Source of the DNA: Spirochaetales bacterium
GTDB lineage: Bacteria; Spirochaetota; Spirochaetia; DTKZ01
Reading direction: 5' to 3'
Length of the DNA: 6,178 nt
Assembly: GCA_031266855.1 (NCBI GenBank)
Contig: JAISAF010000103.1
Coordinates: forward strand, 1-6,178
Each line of letters begins with the position of its first letter. The first letter of the stretch is position 1. Of the stretch, positions 1-5,074 are shown in pieces. Under the pieces are notes generated by a model that was not told the DNA's origin, did no database searches, and worked only from the letters and a program-made list of their open reading frames with translations. A program made the position numbers and the translations under genes.

Positions 1-112
1 CTTCCTTCAGATTCCACCTCACGATGGACACCCTTGCCGTTCAGCTAACACTTCCTACTACCAAGCGTGTAGCGGACTTTCACCGCCGAGTTACTCCCCA
101 TGCCGGGCGCAC
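1..112 (-). mobile_element. Group II intron, 5' end (partial, runs off the window)
   Basis: Read on the minus strand, the sequence begins at 112 with GTGCGCCCGGC, the usual start of bacterial group II introns (GUGCG). It continues with features of intron domain I: a GGCGG-TGAAAGT-CCGC hairpin, then the stretch ending GGTGGAATCTGAAGGAAG, which I recognise from many bacterial group II introns. These self-splicing ribozymes move by retrohoming with a reverse transcriptase encoded in domain IV. That part, and the intron's 3' end, would lie beyond base 1. The exon junction is placed between 112 and 113. The 5' exon side is ATTATTAC, immediately preceded by an 8-bp hairpin (121-139), the setting favoured by class IIC introns. 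The class is inference; the intron call rests on the conserved 5' sequence. Confidence 0.8.
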
Positions 113-120
113 GTAATAAT

Positions 121-139
121 CCACCGGCATAGCCGGTGG
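121..139. repeat. Perfect hairpin with ATA loop, copy 1 of a dispersed repeat
   Basis: CCACCGGC and GCCGGTGG form an 8-bp stem around a 3-base ATA loop. The hairpin is followed on the plus strand by CTTTAGGAAG. A second copy at 393-409 has the same loop and a similar tail, TTTACGGAAG. On the minus strand it lies eight bases upstream of the intron junction, so it could serve as the stem-loop recognised by the intron. Similar hairpins also occur at ends of IS200/IS605-type elements, but no transposase or TnpB sequence is visible here. Confidence 0.65.
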
Positions 140-148
140 CTTTAGGAA

Positions 149-165
149 GCCCCCTTAAAGGGGGC
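149..165. repeat. GC-rich hairpin adjoining repeat copy 1
   Basis: GCCCCC and GGGGGC form a 6-bp GC-only stem around the loop TTAAA. It lies ten bases from the 121-139 hairpin, giving two consecutive stem-loops. There is no T-run on the minus side of the stem; the plus side continues AATCAACTTAC, so it is not a typical terminator in either direction. Confidence 0.5.
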
Positions 166-522
166 AATCAACTTACAATTCTTTTTCCTTTCAAAATGTC
201 TCGATTACTACTTTATCCTTCATTTGCTATTTTTGCTCTCTACTTCCATTTATCTCTGATTTGCTTTATACTTTGTATGCCAATCTTTCATTTGTACTCC
301 TCTGGGTGCCTTTTTCGAGGGCTTTCTCGGGAGTACTTTATATTATTGCGTTATTCGGATCACACAGAACACGGCATAGCCTTATCAAGTCTCCCCGGCA
401 TAGCCGGGGGTTTACGGAAGAATAATTACAAGCTCAGTTTAAGGACGGCTATTGCCCGATTCGGCGCTTCAGGTTAAATGGCGGCGGGAGTAAAGTTCAA
501 ATTTCTCGAAGTGCGCTTTTTA
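166..522. other. AT-rich intergenic stretch with no supported gene
   Basis: This stretch is pyrimidine-rich on the plus strand and has no convincing coding region. An open frame on the plus strand (136-477) starts at a GTG inside the first hairpin and runs through the second hairpin, so I treat it as chance. A truncated relative of the hairpin core, CGGCATAGCC, lies at 372-381. The arms GTACTCC and GGAGTAC at about 295-336 can pair over a long loop. I see no promoter or RNA gene here. Confidence 0.5.
393..409. repeat. Perfect hairpin with ATA loop, copy 2 of a dispersed repeat
   Basis: CCCCGGC and GCCGGGG form a 7-bp stem around an ATA loop, followed by GTTTACGGAAG. It matches copy 1 (121-139) in the loop, the inner stem (CCGGC-ATA-GCCGG) and the TTTA(C)GGAAG tail, in the same orientation. 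The shared tail shows the two are related copies and not independent palindromes. Confidence 0.6.
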
Positions 523-762
523 AAATGTTTGTAACTATTCAGCCAGGTTAGAGCTAAAAAAACCATTGAATTTTGTCAAATTCAAGGTAAATTTGGCGAA
601 TTCTGAAGGTTTTTATCACTTTTTCAGAAGGCATATTTTTCTAAGAATTTTGCGTTTCAAAAAATTCTCTGAAATTTTGCTAAAATTTGCCTTTATCGCT
701 TAAAAATACACGGAATTTATAGATTTTTCCCGCTGTTTATGGCTGAATAGTTACAAATGTTT
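523..762. mobile_element. IS66-like miniature element (MITE) with 8-bp target duplication
   Basis: The element proper is 531-754 (224 bp). Its left end, GTAACTATTCAGCCA (531-545), is the exact reverse complement of its right end, TGGCTGAATAGTTAC (740-754), a perfect 15-bp inverted repeat. The directly flanking bases are the same 8-mer, AAATGTTT, at 523-530 and 755-762, as expected for a target-site duplication. Ends starting GTAA together with an 8-bp duplication are characteristic of the IS66 family. The AT-rich interior of about 195 bp has no usable open frame, so the element cannot encode a transposase and would need one supplied in trans. The exact duplication suggests a fairly recent insertion. 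The family is inferred from the ends and duplication length; the structure is read directly. Confidence 0.85.
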
Positions 763-769
763 TTAAATA

Positions 770-797
770 GAATACGGGATCACCCGGGATCGTATTC
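770..797 (-). terminator. Possible weak terminator hairpin overlapping the stop of the receptor gene
   Basis: On the minus strand GAATAC-GATC pairs with GATC-CC-GTATTC, a 10-bp stem with a 2-base bulge and a 6-base loop. The stem includes the last sense codons and the TGA stop of the gene at 780-1937. It is followed by TATTTAAAAAC, which has only a short T-run, so intrinsic termination would be weak. The IS66-like element lies just downstream and may have separated the hairpin from an original T-tract. Confidence 0.35.
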
Positions 798-1937
798 GCT
801 AAAAAAGCGTTCATAATACTGCCGCTCAAATGAATGAACGCCGGCGTCATTACCAGGCGTTCCAAAATAAAAATATTTCAGCCTGGGTATGCTCATATCC
901 TCATGAAATTTGATAATCTGAACCGAAACGGAGTCCGCCAGGCCGCTTCCCCTGCCCAGGGCAAATGCGTATTTATCGGGATGAAACAATTCGCCCGTAA
1001 CCTTTACTGGGGAACCGGGGTGGGCTCGCGCCGAATATTCGACCACCGGAGCATCGGCGACCACGGCGGAAATATTTTTTCCAAGGAGCGCGGAAGACGC
1101 CGCGTCAATGTCGTCGAACGCGAGGGTGGCAAACCCGGATCGCCGCAGGTACTCCGCCGCCGCGCTCCCTCCAAGAACACCGACCTTTTTTCCGGCAAGA
1201 TCCGCCAGCGCGTAAATTTCCGTATTCGTAAGCGATACGGTGGTCATAACGCTGGTAACCGTAGAAGTGATGTAGGCAACAAGCGCCACTCCGCAGAGGC
1301 TCAACAGGGCGGTAATAATGTTGTGGAACCATCTGTTTTCCCCGCCGATCCGGTCGAAGCTTTCAGGAATAGTACCGGAAACGGCGGTAGAGATGATGCT
1401 GCGGAAATTCAGGGAAAATCCGTCCAGCCAGCTCCGGGGGAAAGCCGGATTCAGGGCGCGACGGATGATGGTTACGGCAAGAGAAAACACAATCAACGCG
1501 CCAGCCAGCAGCAGATACGCGTTAAGGCGGCCCGCTTTCCTTATTTCATGCCAGAATGAATTACGGGCGTCGGTATTTATCATAATCCGAAGCCCGGCGT
1601 CATACCACGGATAGGTAAACCGCATGAACTGCGCCCGGGCATGGGTCACGGTGAGGTTGGTAACCACTACGTCTATTTCGTTAGACTCCAGGGCTTTTAA
1701 CAGTTCGTCCACGCTGCGGTAGCCGGTATACTCGGTTCGCAGGCCAAGGGCGTTTGAAATCCCGTCCCAGAGATCTACGGCCATTCCCTCATAAGCGCCT
1801 GTTTCACCGGCCATCACAAAAGGCGGGCTGATATGCACCCCCGCCCGCACGAAGGCGTCTTCTGTTTCCGCGGGAACCGGCGCCGCCGCGCAGGAAAACA
1901 AACACAAAAGTAAAAATTCCCTACAATGCGTATACAC
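780..1937 (-). CDS. Prokaryotic ionotropic glutamate receptor-like protein (GluR0-type ligand-gated channel)
   Basis: This 385-residue protein has a periplasmic binding-protein domain split by a channel-like insert. Residues 1-23 form a signal peptide, probably cut after VPA; a less likely lipobox ends at Cys16. Lobe S1 spans about 28-122, with the amino-acid-binding signature TxTxxR (Arg101) followed by FTYPWY. M1 is about 138-157, a re-entrant pore-like loop about 170-192, and M2 about 204-233, with AYITSTVTSVMTT resembling the M3 end of glutamate receptors. Lobe S2 spans about 240-360, with Asp295 in VVADAP as the likely ligand-amine partner. The S1-M1-P-M2-S2 order and length match GluR0-like channels, in which ligand binding opens a pore in the cytoplasmic membrane. 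The pore reads TAVSGTIP, so the TVGYG potassium filter is absent and selectivity is unknown. The start is GTG, with GGGAG six bases upstream. It lies 486 bases from the upstream cluster and probably has its own promoter. Confidence 0.8.
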   Translation of the reverse strand: MYTHCREFLLLCLFSCAAAPVPAETEDAFVRAGVHISPPFVMAGETGAYEGMAVDLWDGISNALGLRTEYTGYRSVDELLKALESNEIDVVVTNLTVTHARAQFMRFTYPWYDAGLRIMINTDARNSFWHEIRKAGRLNAYLLLAGALIVFSLAVTIIRRALNPAFPRSWLDGFSLNFRSIISTAVSGTIPESFDRIGGENRWFHNIITALLSLCGVALVAYITSTVTSVMTTVSLTNTEIYALADLAGKKVGVLGGSAAAEYLRRSGFATLAFDDIDAASSALLGKNISAVVADAPVVEYSARAHPGSPVKVTGELFHPDKYAFALGRGSGLADSVSVQIIKFHEDMSIPRLKYFYFGTPGNDAGVHSFERQYYERFFSEYDPG

Positions 1938-2055
1938 GGTTTACTCCCGGCTAATGATAATATCCCCGCCCCCTATACCGGCGGCATAAACGATTAACCG
2001 CGGGGAACCTGTTTCTATGACGATCAATCCCGCACTCCTTCGATGGTTTGCATAC

Positions 2056-2091
2056 TGCCGGACGTTAAGGCATAGCAAGCGCCGTCCGGCA
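2056..2091. repeat. 9-bp inverted repeat (stem-loop) upstream of the receptor gene
   Basis: TGCCGGACG (2056-2064) and CGTCCGGCA (2083-2091) are perfect inverted repeats separated by 18 bases. On the minus strand the stem would lie in the leader region, about 120 bases before the receptor GTG. It lacks a following T-run on that strand, and on the plus strand is followed only by AATCTTTCC. It could be a transcript stem-loop or a protein-binding palindrome; the sequence does not decide. Confidence 0.45.
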
Positions 2092-2394
2092 AATCTTTCC
2101 GTCTTTGAATATACCCGAATATATTTACCCTTCCGCCAGACTTACCGTTTTATCTTATAAGGCCGTTCACGTCAGAAGCATCATCGAGAGAAAAAATCAT
2201 GACAGCGGAATGGCAGCTCGGTTCCCGGAAGACCGCCCGTTTCGGCGGCCGGGCAGATAAAAAATTCCCGATTGGCTGCGGTAATGTTCCGCCCCGCCGG
2301 GCTGTTTTCTTTTACAGGATTTTTGACCGCCCCTCCGCCTTGCATATAGGACATTGCAAGACTTCCCGGCGGAAAAATACGGGGCTTGGCCGGC

Positions 2395-2419
2395 AAAACC
2401 GACCGGTTATACCGCGGTC
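2395..2419 (-). terminator. Possible weak terminator after the five-gene cluster
   Basis: Just after the stop of the last small gene, the minus strand can fold as GACC-(GC bulge)-GGT, loop ATA, ACC-GGTC, followed by GG and TTTT. The position suits a terminator for the cluster, but the stem is short and the T-run has only four bases. Confidence 0.35.
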
Positions 2420-2423
2420 TGTC

Positions 2424-2681
2424 TCACAGGGATACCTCGAAACCAAACGTTTTCTTTGCTTCAAAGCCGTTCAGCTTCAGGTATATCCGGGTAATTTTTT
2501 TGCCCTCCACGGTCTCGTCCTTTAGAACGGGGGCCGCGTTCACCCTTATCGCGCCGCCCTTTATCCGCAGACCCGGCATACTGCCGCCGCCGTCCCGCCG
2601 CCCCAGGCCGCGATTTACACGAGCCAGTGTTTCGGTAAAAGCAAGCAGAAGATCATCCAGGGATATTCTGTCCGAACTCAT
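2424..2681 (-). CDS. Small protein of unknown function, last gene of the DUF2589 cluster
   Basis: This 85-residue soluble protein has no signal peptide or membrane segment. I do not recognise it. An amphipathic helix, about residues 7-25 (ISLDDLLLAFTETLARVNRG), is followed by a glycine-rich linker (27-37) and then strand-like segments with alternating hydrophobic residues (38-85, including LRIKGGAIRV and TRIYLKLNGF). The helix-then-strands plan recalls the start of the DUF2589-like proteins encoded just upstream, whose N-terminal helix leads into strands, so a minimal relative or binding partner is possible; this is inference. The ATG at 2681 is chosen over an upstream in-frame ATG because GGAGG sits six bases before it. 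The start lies inside the end of the preceding gene (29-base overlap), indicating co-transcription and probably coupled translation. Confidence 0.7.
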   Translation of the reverse strand: MSSDRISLDDLLLAFTETLARVNRGLGRRDGGGSMPGLRIKGGAIRVNAAPVLKDETVEGKKITRIYLKLNGFEAKKTFGFEVSL

Positions 2682-2949
2682 TGATACCCTCCGGTTTCCG
2701 GGCAAACGCCACATGGTAGCTCGTCTTTTGCATACAAAGTTCGTGTTCGCCCAGCATATAGCGCCCTATCGCCGTGTCTTTCCCGATGATCGTCCCCCTG
2801 GGGTACCCCGAAAGCAGCTTATTCAGCAATTCGACCTGAGCGCGCTGCTTCTCATCGGTGAGCGGGCTGTTCGGGTCAATTCCCCCAATCGTTACAATTT
2901 GCACATAACGGGTGTCATTTATGATGGTTTTTTCTTTCCGGTCTTCCAT
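2653..2949 (-). CDS. Small protein of unknown function in the DUF2589 cluster
   Basis: This 98-residue soluble protein matches no family I can name. After a charged N-terminus (1-13) comes a strand-like TRYVQIVTIGGID. Next are a helix (about 31-47, with LLNKLLSG) and PRGTIIGKD (50-58), a Gly-containing turn between strands. A His-containing segment with GEHE (67-70) follows, and then SYHVAFARKP (77-86). The alternation suggests a compact alpha/beta fold, and His69 and His79 are possible functional residues, but no catalytic motif is certain. The ATG at 2949 is supported by AAGGAGG with six bases between GGAGG and the start, whereas the upstream in-frame ATG at 2994 has no comparable site. Its first 35 bases overlap the preceding gene and its last 29 overlap the next, so it belongs to the same transcript. 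Confidence 0.75.
   Translation of the reverse strand: MEDRKEKTIINDTRYVQIVTIGGIDPNSPLTDEKQRAQVELLNKLLSGYPRGTIIGKDTAIGRYMLGEHELCMQKTSYHVAFARKPEGINEFGQNIPG
2688..2692 (-). promoter_or_regulatory. Ribosome binding site deciding the start at 2681
   Basis: GGAGG lies six bases before the ATG and inside the coding sequence of the preceding gene. This selects an 85-residue product over the longer in-frame extension starting at 2714. Confidence 0.75.
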
Positions 2950-3763
2950 TATCCGCCTCCTTCCCAGGCGATTCCGCCTCTTCTTCGCGTTCAATCTCCG
3001 TTTTGATGTCCTCCATAAGCATATCGTGTTTCGCGCGTTCCAGGCTTTCTTCTAAATCCCGTTTGTACGGCTCAAAGTCTTTAAAGGGTCCCGCGTCCCC
3101 TTCTTCACCCCTGCCTTCGTCAAGCCTTTGGGATTCGCTCAAGCGGGAGAGAATATCTTGCAGCCTCTTTACCCGCCTGACCCGTTTCTTCCTATCTTCA
3201 TAAATTTCGCGCTCCTCATCCGTAAGGGGTCTGCCGTCCGAATCGATAGGATAATTTTCATGCGCCGTCGGGATAAAATTCTGGCTCAACCGGTCAATCA
3301 CCCTCGATAATCCCTCCGAGACGGGATCGCTTTCAAATTCTATTTCAAAATCAATCTTGGAGCATAACCCGCTCCGCTCGCCTTCCGGCGCGATAATTTT
3401 TGTATAAATCTCAACCTTGCCGTCCTGCGCTTCAATTTCCTGCACCTCGGCAGAAAATTGAATTTTCCCTTTCGACACCCTCATGTTACTCAAGGGAATT
3501 ATCGAAAGGAGCGGGACCTCCAGGCCTATCTTTTCCGTGCAAAGCATATCAAGCTCGTCGTGCCGCATCTGGTCGTAAACCAACTGAAGCGTTTTAAGCT
3601 GTACCACGGGATAACCGTCCGAGTCATGGCCCTTGTCGTCGCTGAATTTAATGATAGTGTCAACCATATTCTGGCTCATTCTCGCGTTCGCTTCGATAAT
3701 CGACTCAAGCGACGAATAAATTAATTGCCGCAGGTTAACCCGCGAACTTCCTTCCGCGCTCAT
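2915..3763 (-). CDS. Divergent DUF2589-like protein with charged helical C-terminus
   Basis: This 282-residue cytoplasmic-looking protein is a paralogue of the DUF2589 protein encoded upstream. The N-terminal helix (10-40) is followed by the family core LEVPLLSIIPLSNM (81-94), a strand series with QFSAEVQEIE (102-111), and the closing segment SEGLSRVIDRLSQNFIP (149-165). The corresponding segments of the upstream protein are MEVPMLAIVPIPNL and PEGLARVMDIMAASAAP. Residues 180-282 are very rich in Glu, Lys, Arg and Asp and are probably helical or coiled-coil, a possible interaction tail. It lacks the GGPL sequence and the long middle insertion of the upstream copy, so the family assignment rests on these shared segments. 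The ATG at 3763 has AGGAGG five bases upstream. The biochemical role of DUF2589 is not known to me. Its end overlaps the next small gene by 35 bases. Confidence 0.75.
   Translation of the reverse strand: MSAEGSSRVNLRQLIYSSLESIIEANARMSQNMVDTIIKFSDDKGHDSDGYPVVQLKTLQLVYDQMRHDELDMLCTEKIGLEVPLLSIIPLSNMRVSKGKIQFSAEVQEIEAQDGKVEIYTKIIAPEGERSGLCSKIDFEIEFESDPVSEGLSRVIDRLSQNFIPTAHENYPIDSDGRPLTDEEREIYEDRKKRVRRVKRLQDILSRLSESQRLDEGRGEEGDAGPFKDFEPYKRDLEESLERAKHDMLMEDIKTEIEREEEAESPGKEADNGRPERKNHHK
2956..2960 (-). promoter_or_regulatory. Ribosome binding site deciding the start at 2949
   Basis: GGAGG (within AAGGAGG) lies six bases before the ATG and inside the 3' end of the upstream coding region. It supports the internal start over the in-frame ATG at 2994. 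Confidence 0.8.
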
Positions 3764-3793
3764 AAAATCCTCCTGTAAGCCGTAAGCAATTTC

Positions 3794-3861
3794 AAGCGCA
3801 AACCGCGCAAACCCCGCATTCGATTCGCATCGAGCCGGAGATTAGCCCGAGGTTTGCGCTT
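3794..3861. repeat. 11-bp inverted repeat with a tandem 9-mer arm between the two DUF2589 genes
   Basis: AAGCGCAAACC (3794-3804) is the exact reverse complement of GGTTTGCGCTT (3851-3861). The 9-mer GCGCAAACC is immediately repeated at 3805-3813, so either copy could pair with the single right arm (3851-3859). An inner hairpin TCGAT-TCGC-ATCGA (3820-3833) sits in the loop. On the transcribed minus strand there is no T-run after the stem, so it is not an intrinsic terminator. A role in mRNA processing or in setting the relative output of the two genes is inference. Confidence 0.6.
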
Positions 3862-3883
3862 TCGTTCATGGAAAATGCCGCCC

Positions 3884-4984
3884 TTACCGCTTCATCAGCA
3901 AATCGTTATATTTCGCGCGTTCTTCGGCCAGCGCCTCTTCCTGCTGCCTGAAGGTCTTGAAATTTTCGATCGCCTGTTTTAAATAATTCTGCGCGGTTCC
4001 CGCATCGCCTTCTCCCAGCGCCGTAAGTTTGTCTCCCGCGGGATCGAACTTAGCGTTTTTCATGTCGAAGGCGGCGGTAAACACGGGAATTCCATCAGTA
4101 TCCGCCGCCCCTTCAACGGTAAGTTTCGCTTCCGAGGACGCCCGTGAGAAAGTTTCGTCCAAAGATTCAAGCAGGCCGCTGAATTTTTCCCGAGCTTCGT
4201 CAGCGGCCTTTTCATCCCCGCCTTGCGCCGTGTTCATCTTTTGCTGAATCGACTGCCGTTGGGCGTTGGCGATGCTGTTGATGCTGTCCCGCAGCCCTGT
4301 AAGGCTTGCCTCATACTTTTCGGAAGCGGCCTTGCAAGCCGTCCCCAGGCGCTGCTGATTCGCGTAAGATTCGCTGAGAGCCGCCCGTTTCGCCTTTGAC
4401 GCGGCGTCTACTTCTTTGCCGTTCCCGTCAACCATCCTGCTTTCCAGTAGGACCGGAGCCGCCGAAGCCGCCATGATGTCCATGACGCGCGCCAAGCCTT
4501 CGGGGTAGCCGTGGTTCGTCGCCCGCACATCAACATGGTATTTGGCGGAATTGTCCGAACTGCGGGTATTGCTCTGGTGGACGGAAACACTTCCGGTTAT
4601 GTTGATTTTTACCGGCCCGAAACCTGCGCTGAGGGAGAACTTGGCCCCTGCGTCAAGGGAGGATTCTGATTTTTCACATTCCTTCACCTCCATGTCAAAC
4701 AGGATGTTTACCTCGTCGATCTGAAGGTTCGGAATAGGGACGATTGCCAGCATCGGCACTTCCATCCGCATCTCGTTCCGTACCGGATTCCCCAGCGGGT
4801 CCTGGTCGCTTTTTTCAAATTTGAACAGGACCGTCCGCGCCGACTGGTCGGGATTAAACCCCACCGTATTGATAAATTCCGCCGTACTCCGCGCCAGCGT
4901 GATGCTGGCGTCCGCCGCCGCCGTAAGCGGCCCGCCGATGAGCTTGCCCATGTCAAGCCCCGCAAATTGCGCCCCAATAGCCAT
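3884..4984 (-). CDS. DUF2589 domain-containing protein
   Basis: This 366-residue protein shows the family's recognisable order. LIGGPLTAAADASITLARSTAEFI (15-38) is the N-terminal helix, followed by NTVGFNPD (39-46). MEVPMLAIVPIPNLQID (74-90) leads into FDMEVKECE (96-104). HQSNTRSSDNSAKYHVDVRA (136-155) precedes PEGLARVMDIMAASAAP (161-177). Only the C-terminal part, about 195-366, is outside the usual domain. It is mostly polar helix (200-285), then a short strand-like stretch (286-322) and a final helix (332-366). There is no signal peptide or membrane segment. I know of no established function for DUF2589 proteins; the strand-rich core plus helices would suit a structural or scaffold role, which is inference. 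The ATG at 4984 has AGGAGG five bases upstream. It lies 90 bases after gene A and 120 before its paralogue. Confidence 0.88.
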   Translation of the reverse strand: MAIGAQFAGLDMGKLIGGPLTAAADASITLARSTAEFINTVGFNPDQSARTVLFKFEKSDQDPLGNPVRNEMRMEVPMLAIVPIPNLQIDEVNILFDMEVKECEKSESSLDAGAKFSLSAGFGPVKINITGSVSVHQSNTRSSDNSAKYHVDVRATNHGYPEGLARVMDIMAASAAPVLLESRMVDGNGKEVDAASKAKRAALSESYANQQRLGTACKAASEKYEASLTGLRDSINSIANAQRQSIQQKMNTAQGGDEKAADEAREKFSGLLESLDETFSRASSEAKLTVEGAADTDGIPVFTAAFDMKNAKFDPAGDKLTALGEGDAGTAQNYLKQAIENFKTFRQQEEALAEERAKYNDLLMKR

Positions 4985-5011
4985 AAGGTCCTCCTGTTAA
5001 ACAAACGCCTT

Positions 5012-5042
5012 CCCCGTCAAGCGCGACGCGCCTGCAGCGGGG
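5012..5042 (-). repeat. GC-rich hairpin in the spacer before the DUF2589 gene
   Basis: On the minus strand CCCCG and CGGGG can pair around an interior containing GCG-CGT-CGC, giving a two-part stem. It is followed by AAGGCGTTTGTTTAAC, so only interrupted T-runs. Partial termination or a processing stem upstream of the strong ribosome binding site for the DUF2589 gene is possible but unproven. Confidence 0.4.
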
Positions 5043-5074
5043 TTTCGACGGTTACTTATTTCTACATTCCAGCG

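Larger units (their letters stand above)
1938..2423. other. 486-base intergenic region with no supported gene
   Basis: This separates the five-gene cluster from the receptor gene and should contain the receptor's promoter. The AT-rich patch at 2107-2125, with two TATATT-like hexamers on the minus strand, is a possible -10 region, but no good -35 is visible. A minus-strand frame (1941-2141, 66 codons) is open but lacks ATG and GTG. A TTG at 2025-2027 with AAGGAG seven bases upstream could give a 28-residue leader peptide ending three bases before the receptor GTG. Another minus frame (2181-2396) has only weak start signals. A short CPIC-containing frame near 2312-2359 stops after a few codons. 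Decayed genes are possible but not demonstrable. Confidence 0.5.

Noticed and set aside
121..409. CRISPR-like repeats
   Set aside because: There are only two full hairpin copies with unequal flanks, about 270 bases apart, with no regular repeat-spacer unit.
136..477. Plus-strand open frame of 113 codons, hydrophobic in the middle
   Set aside because: It starts at a GTG inside a hairpin stem, has no ribosome binding site, and its ends are the repeat hairpins. The hydrophobic stretch comes from pyrimidine-rich DNA.
834..1559. Plus-strand open frame of 241 codons
   Set aside because: It is antisense to the receptor gene and has no family features; the minus-strand product has clear domains and a ribosome binding site.
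2312..2359. Short minus-strand frame containing CPIC, like half a zinc ribbon
   Set aside because: It stops within 16 codons, has no second CxxC, and has no proper start.
2181..2396. Minus-strand open frame of 71 codons after the cluster
   Set aside because: The first start is TTG without a ribosome binding site. An internal ATG has only a weak GGGAAG upstream, and no fold or motif is recognisable. It remains a remote possibility.
2386..3006. Plus-strand open frame of 206 codons
   Set aside because: It is opposite three minus-strand genes that have good ribosome binding sites. The composition is Pro/Arg-rich, as expected for an antisense shadow.
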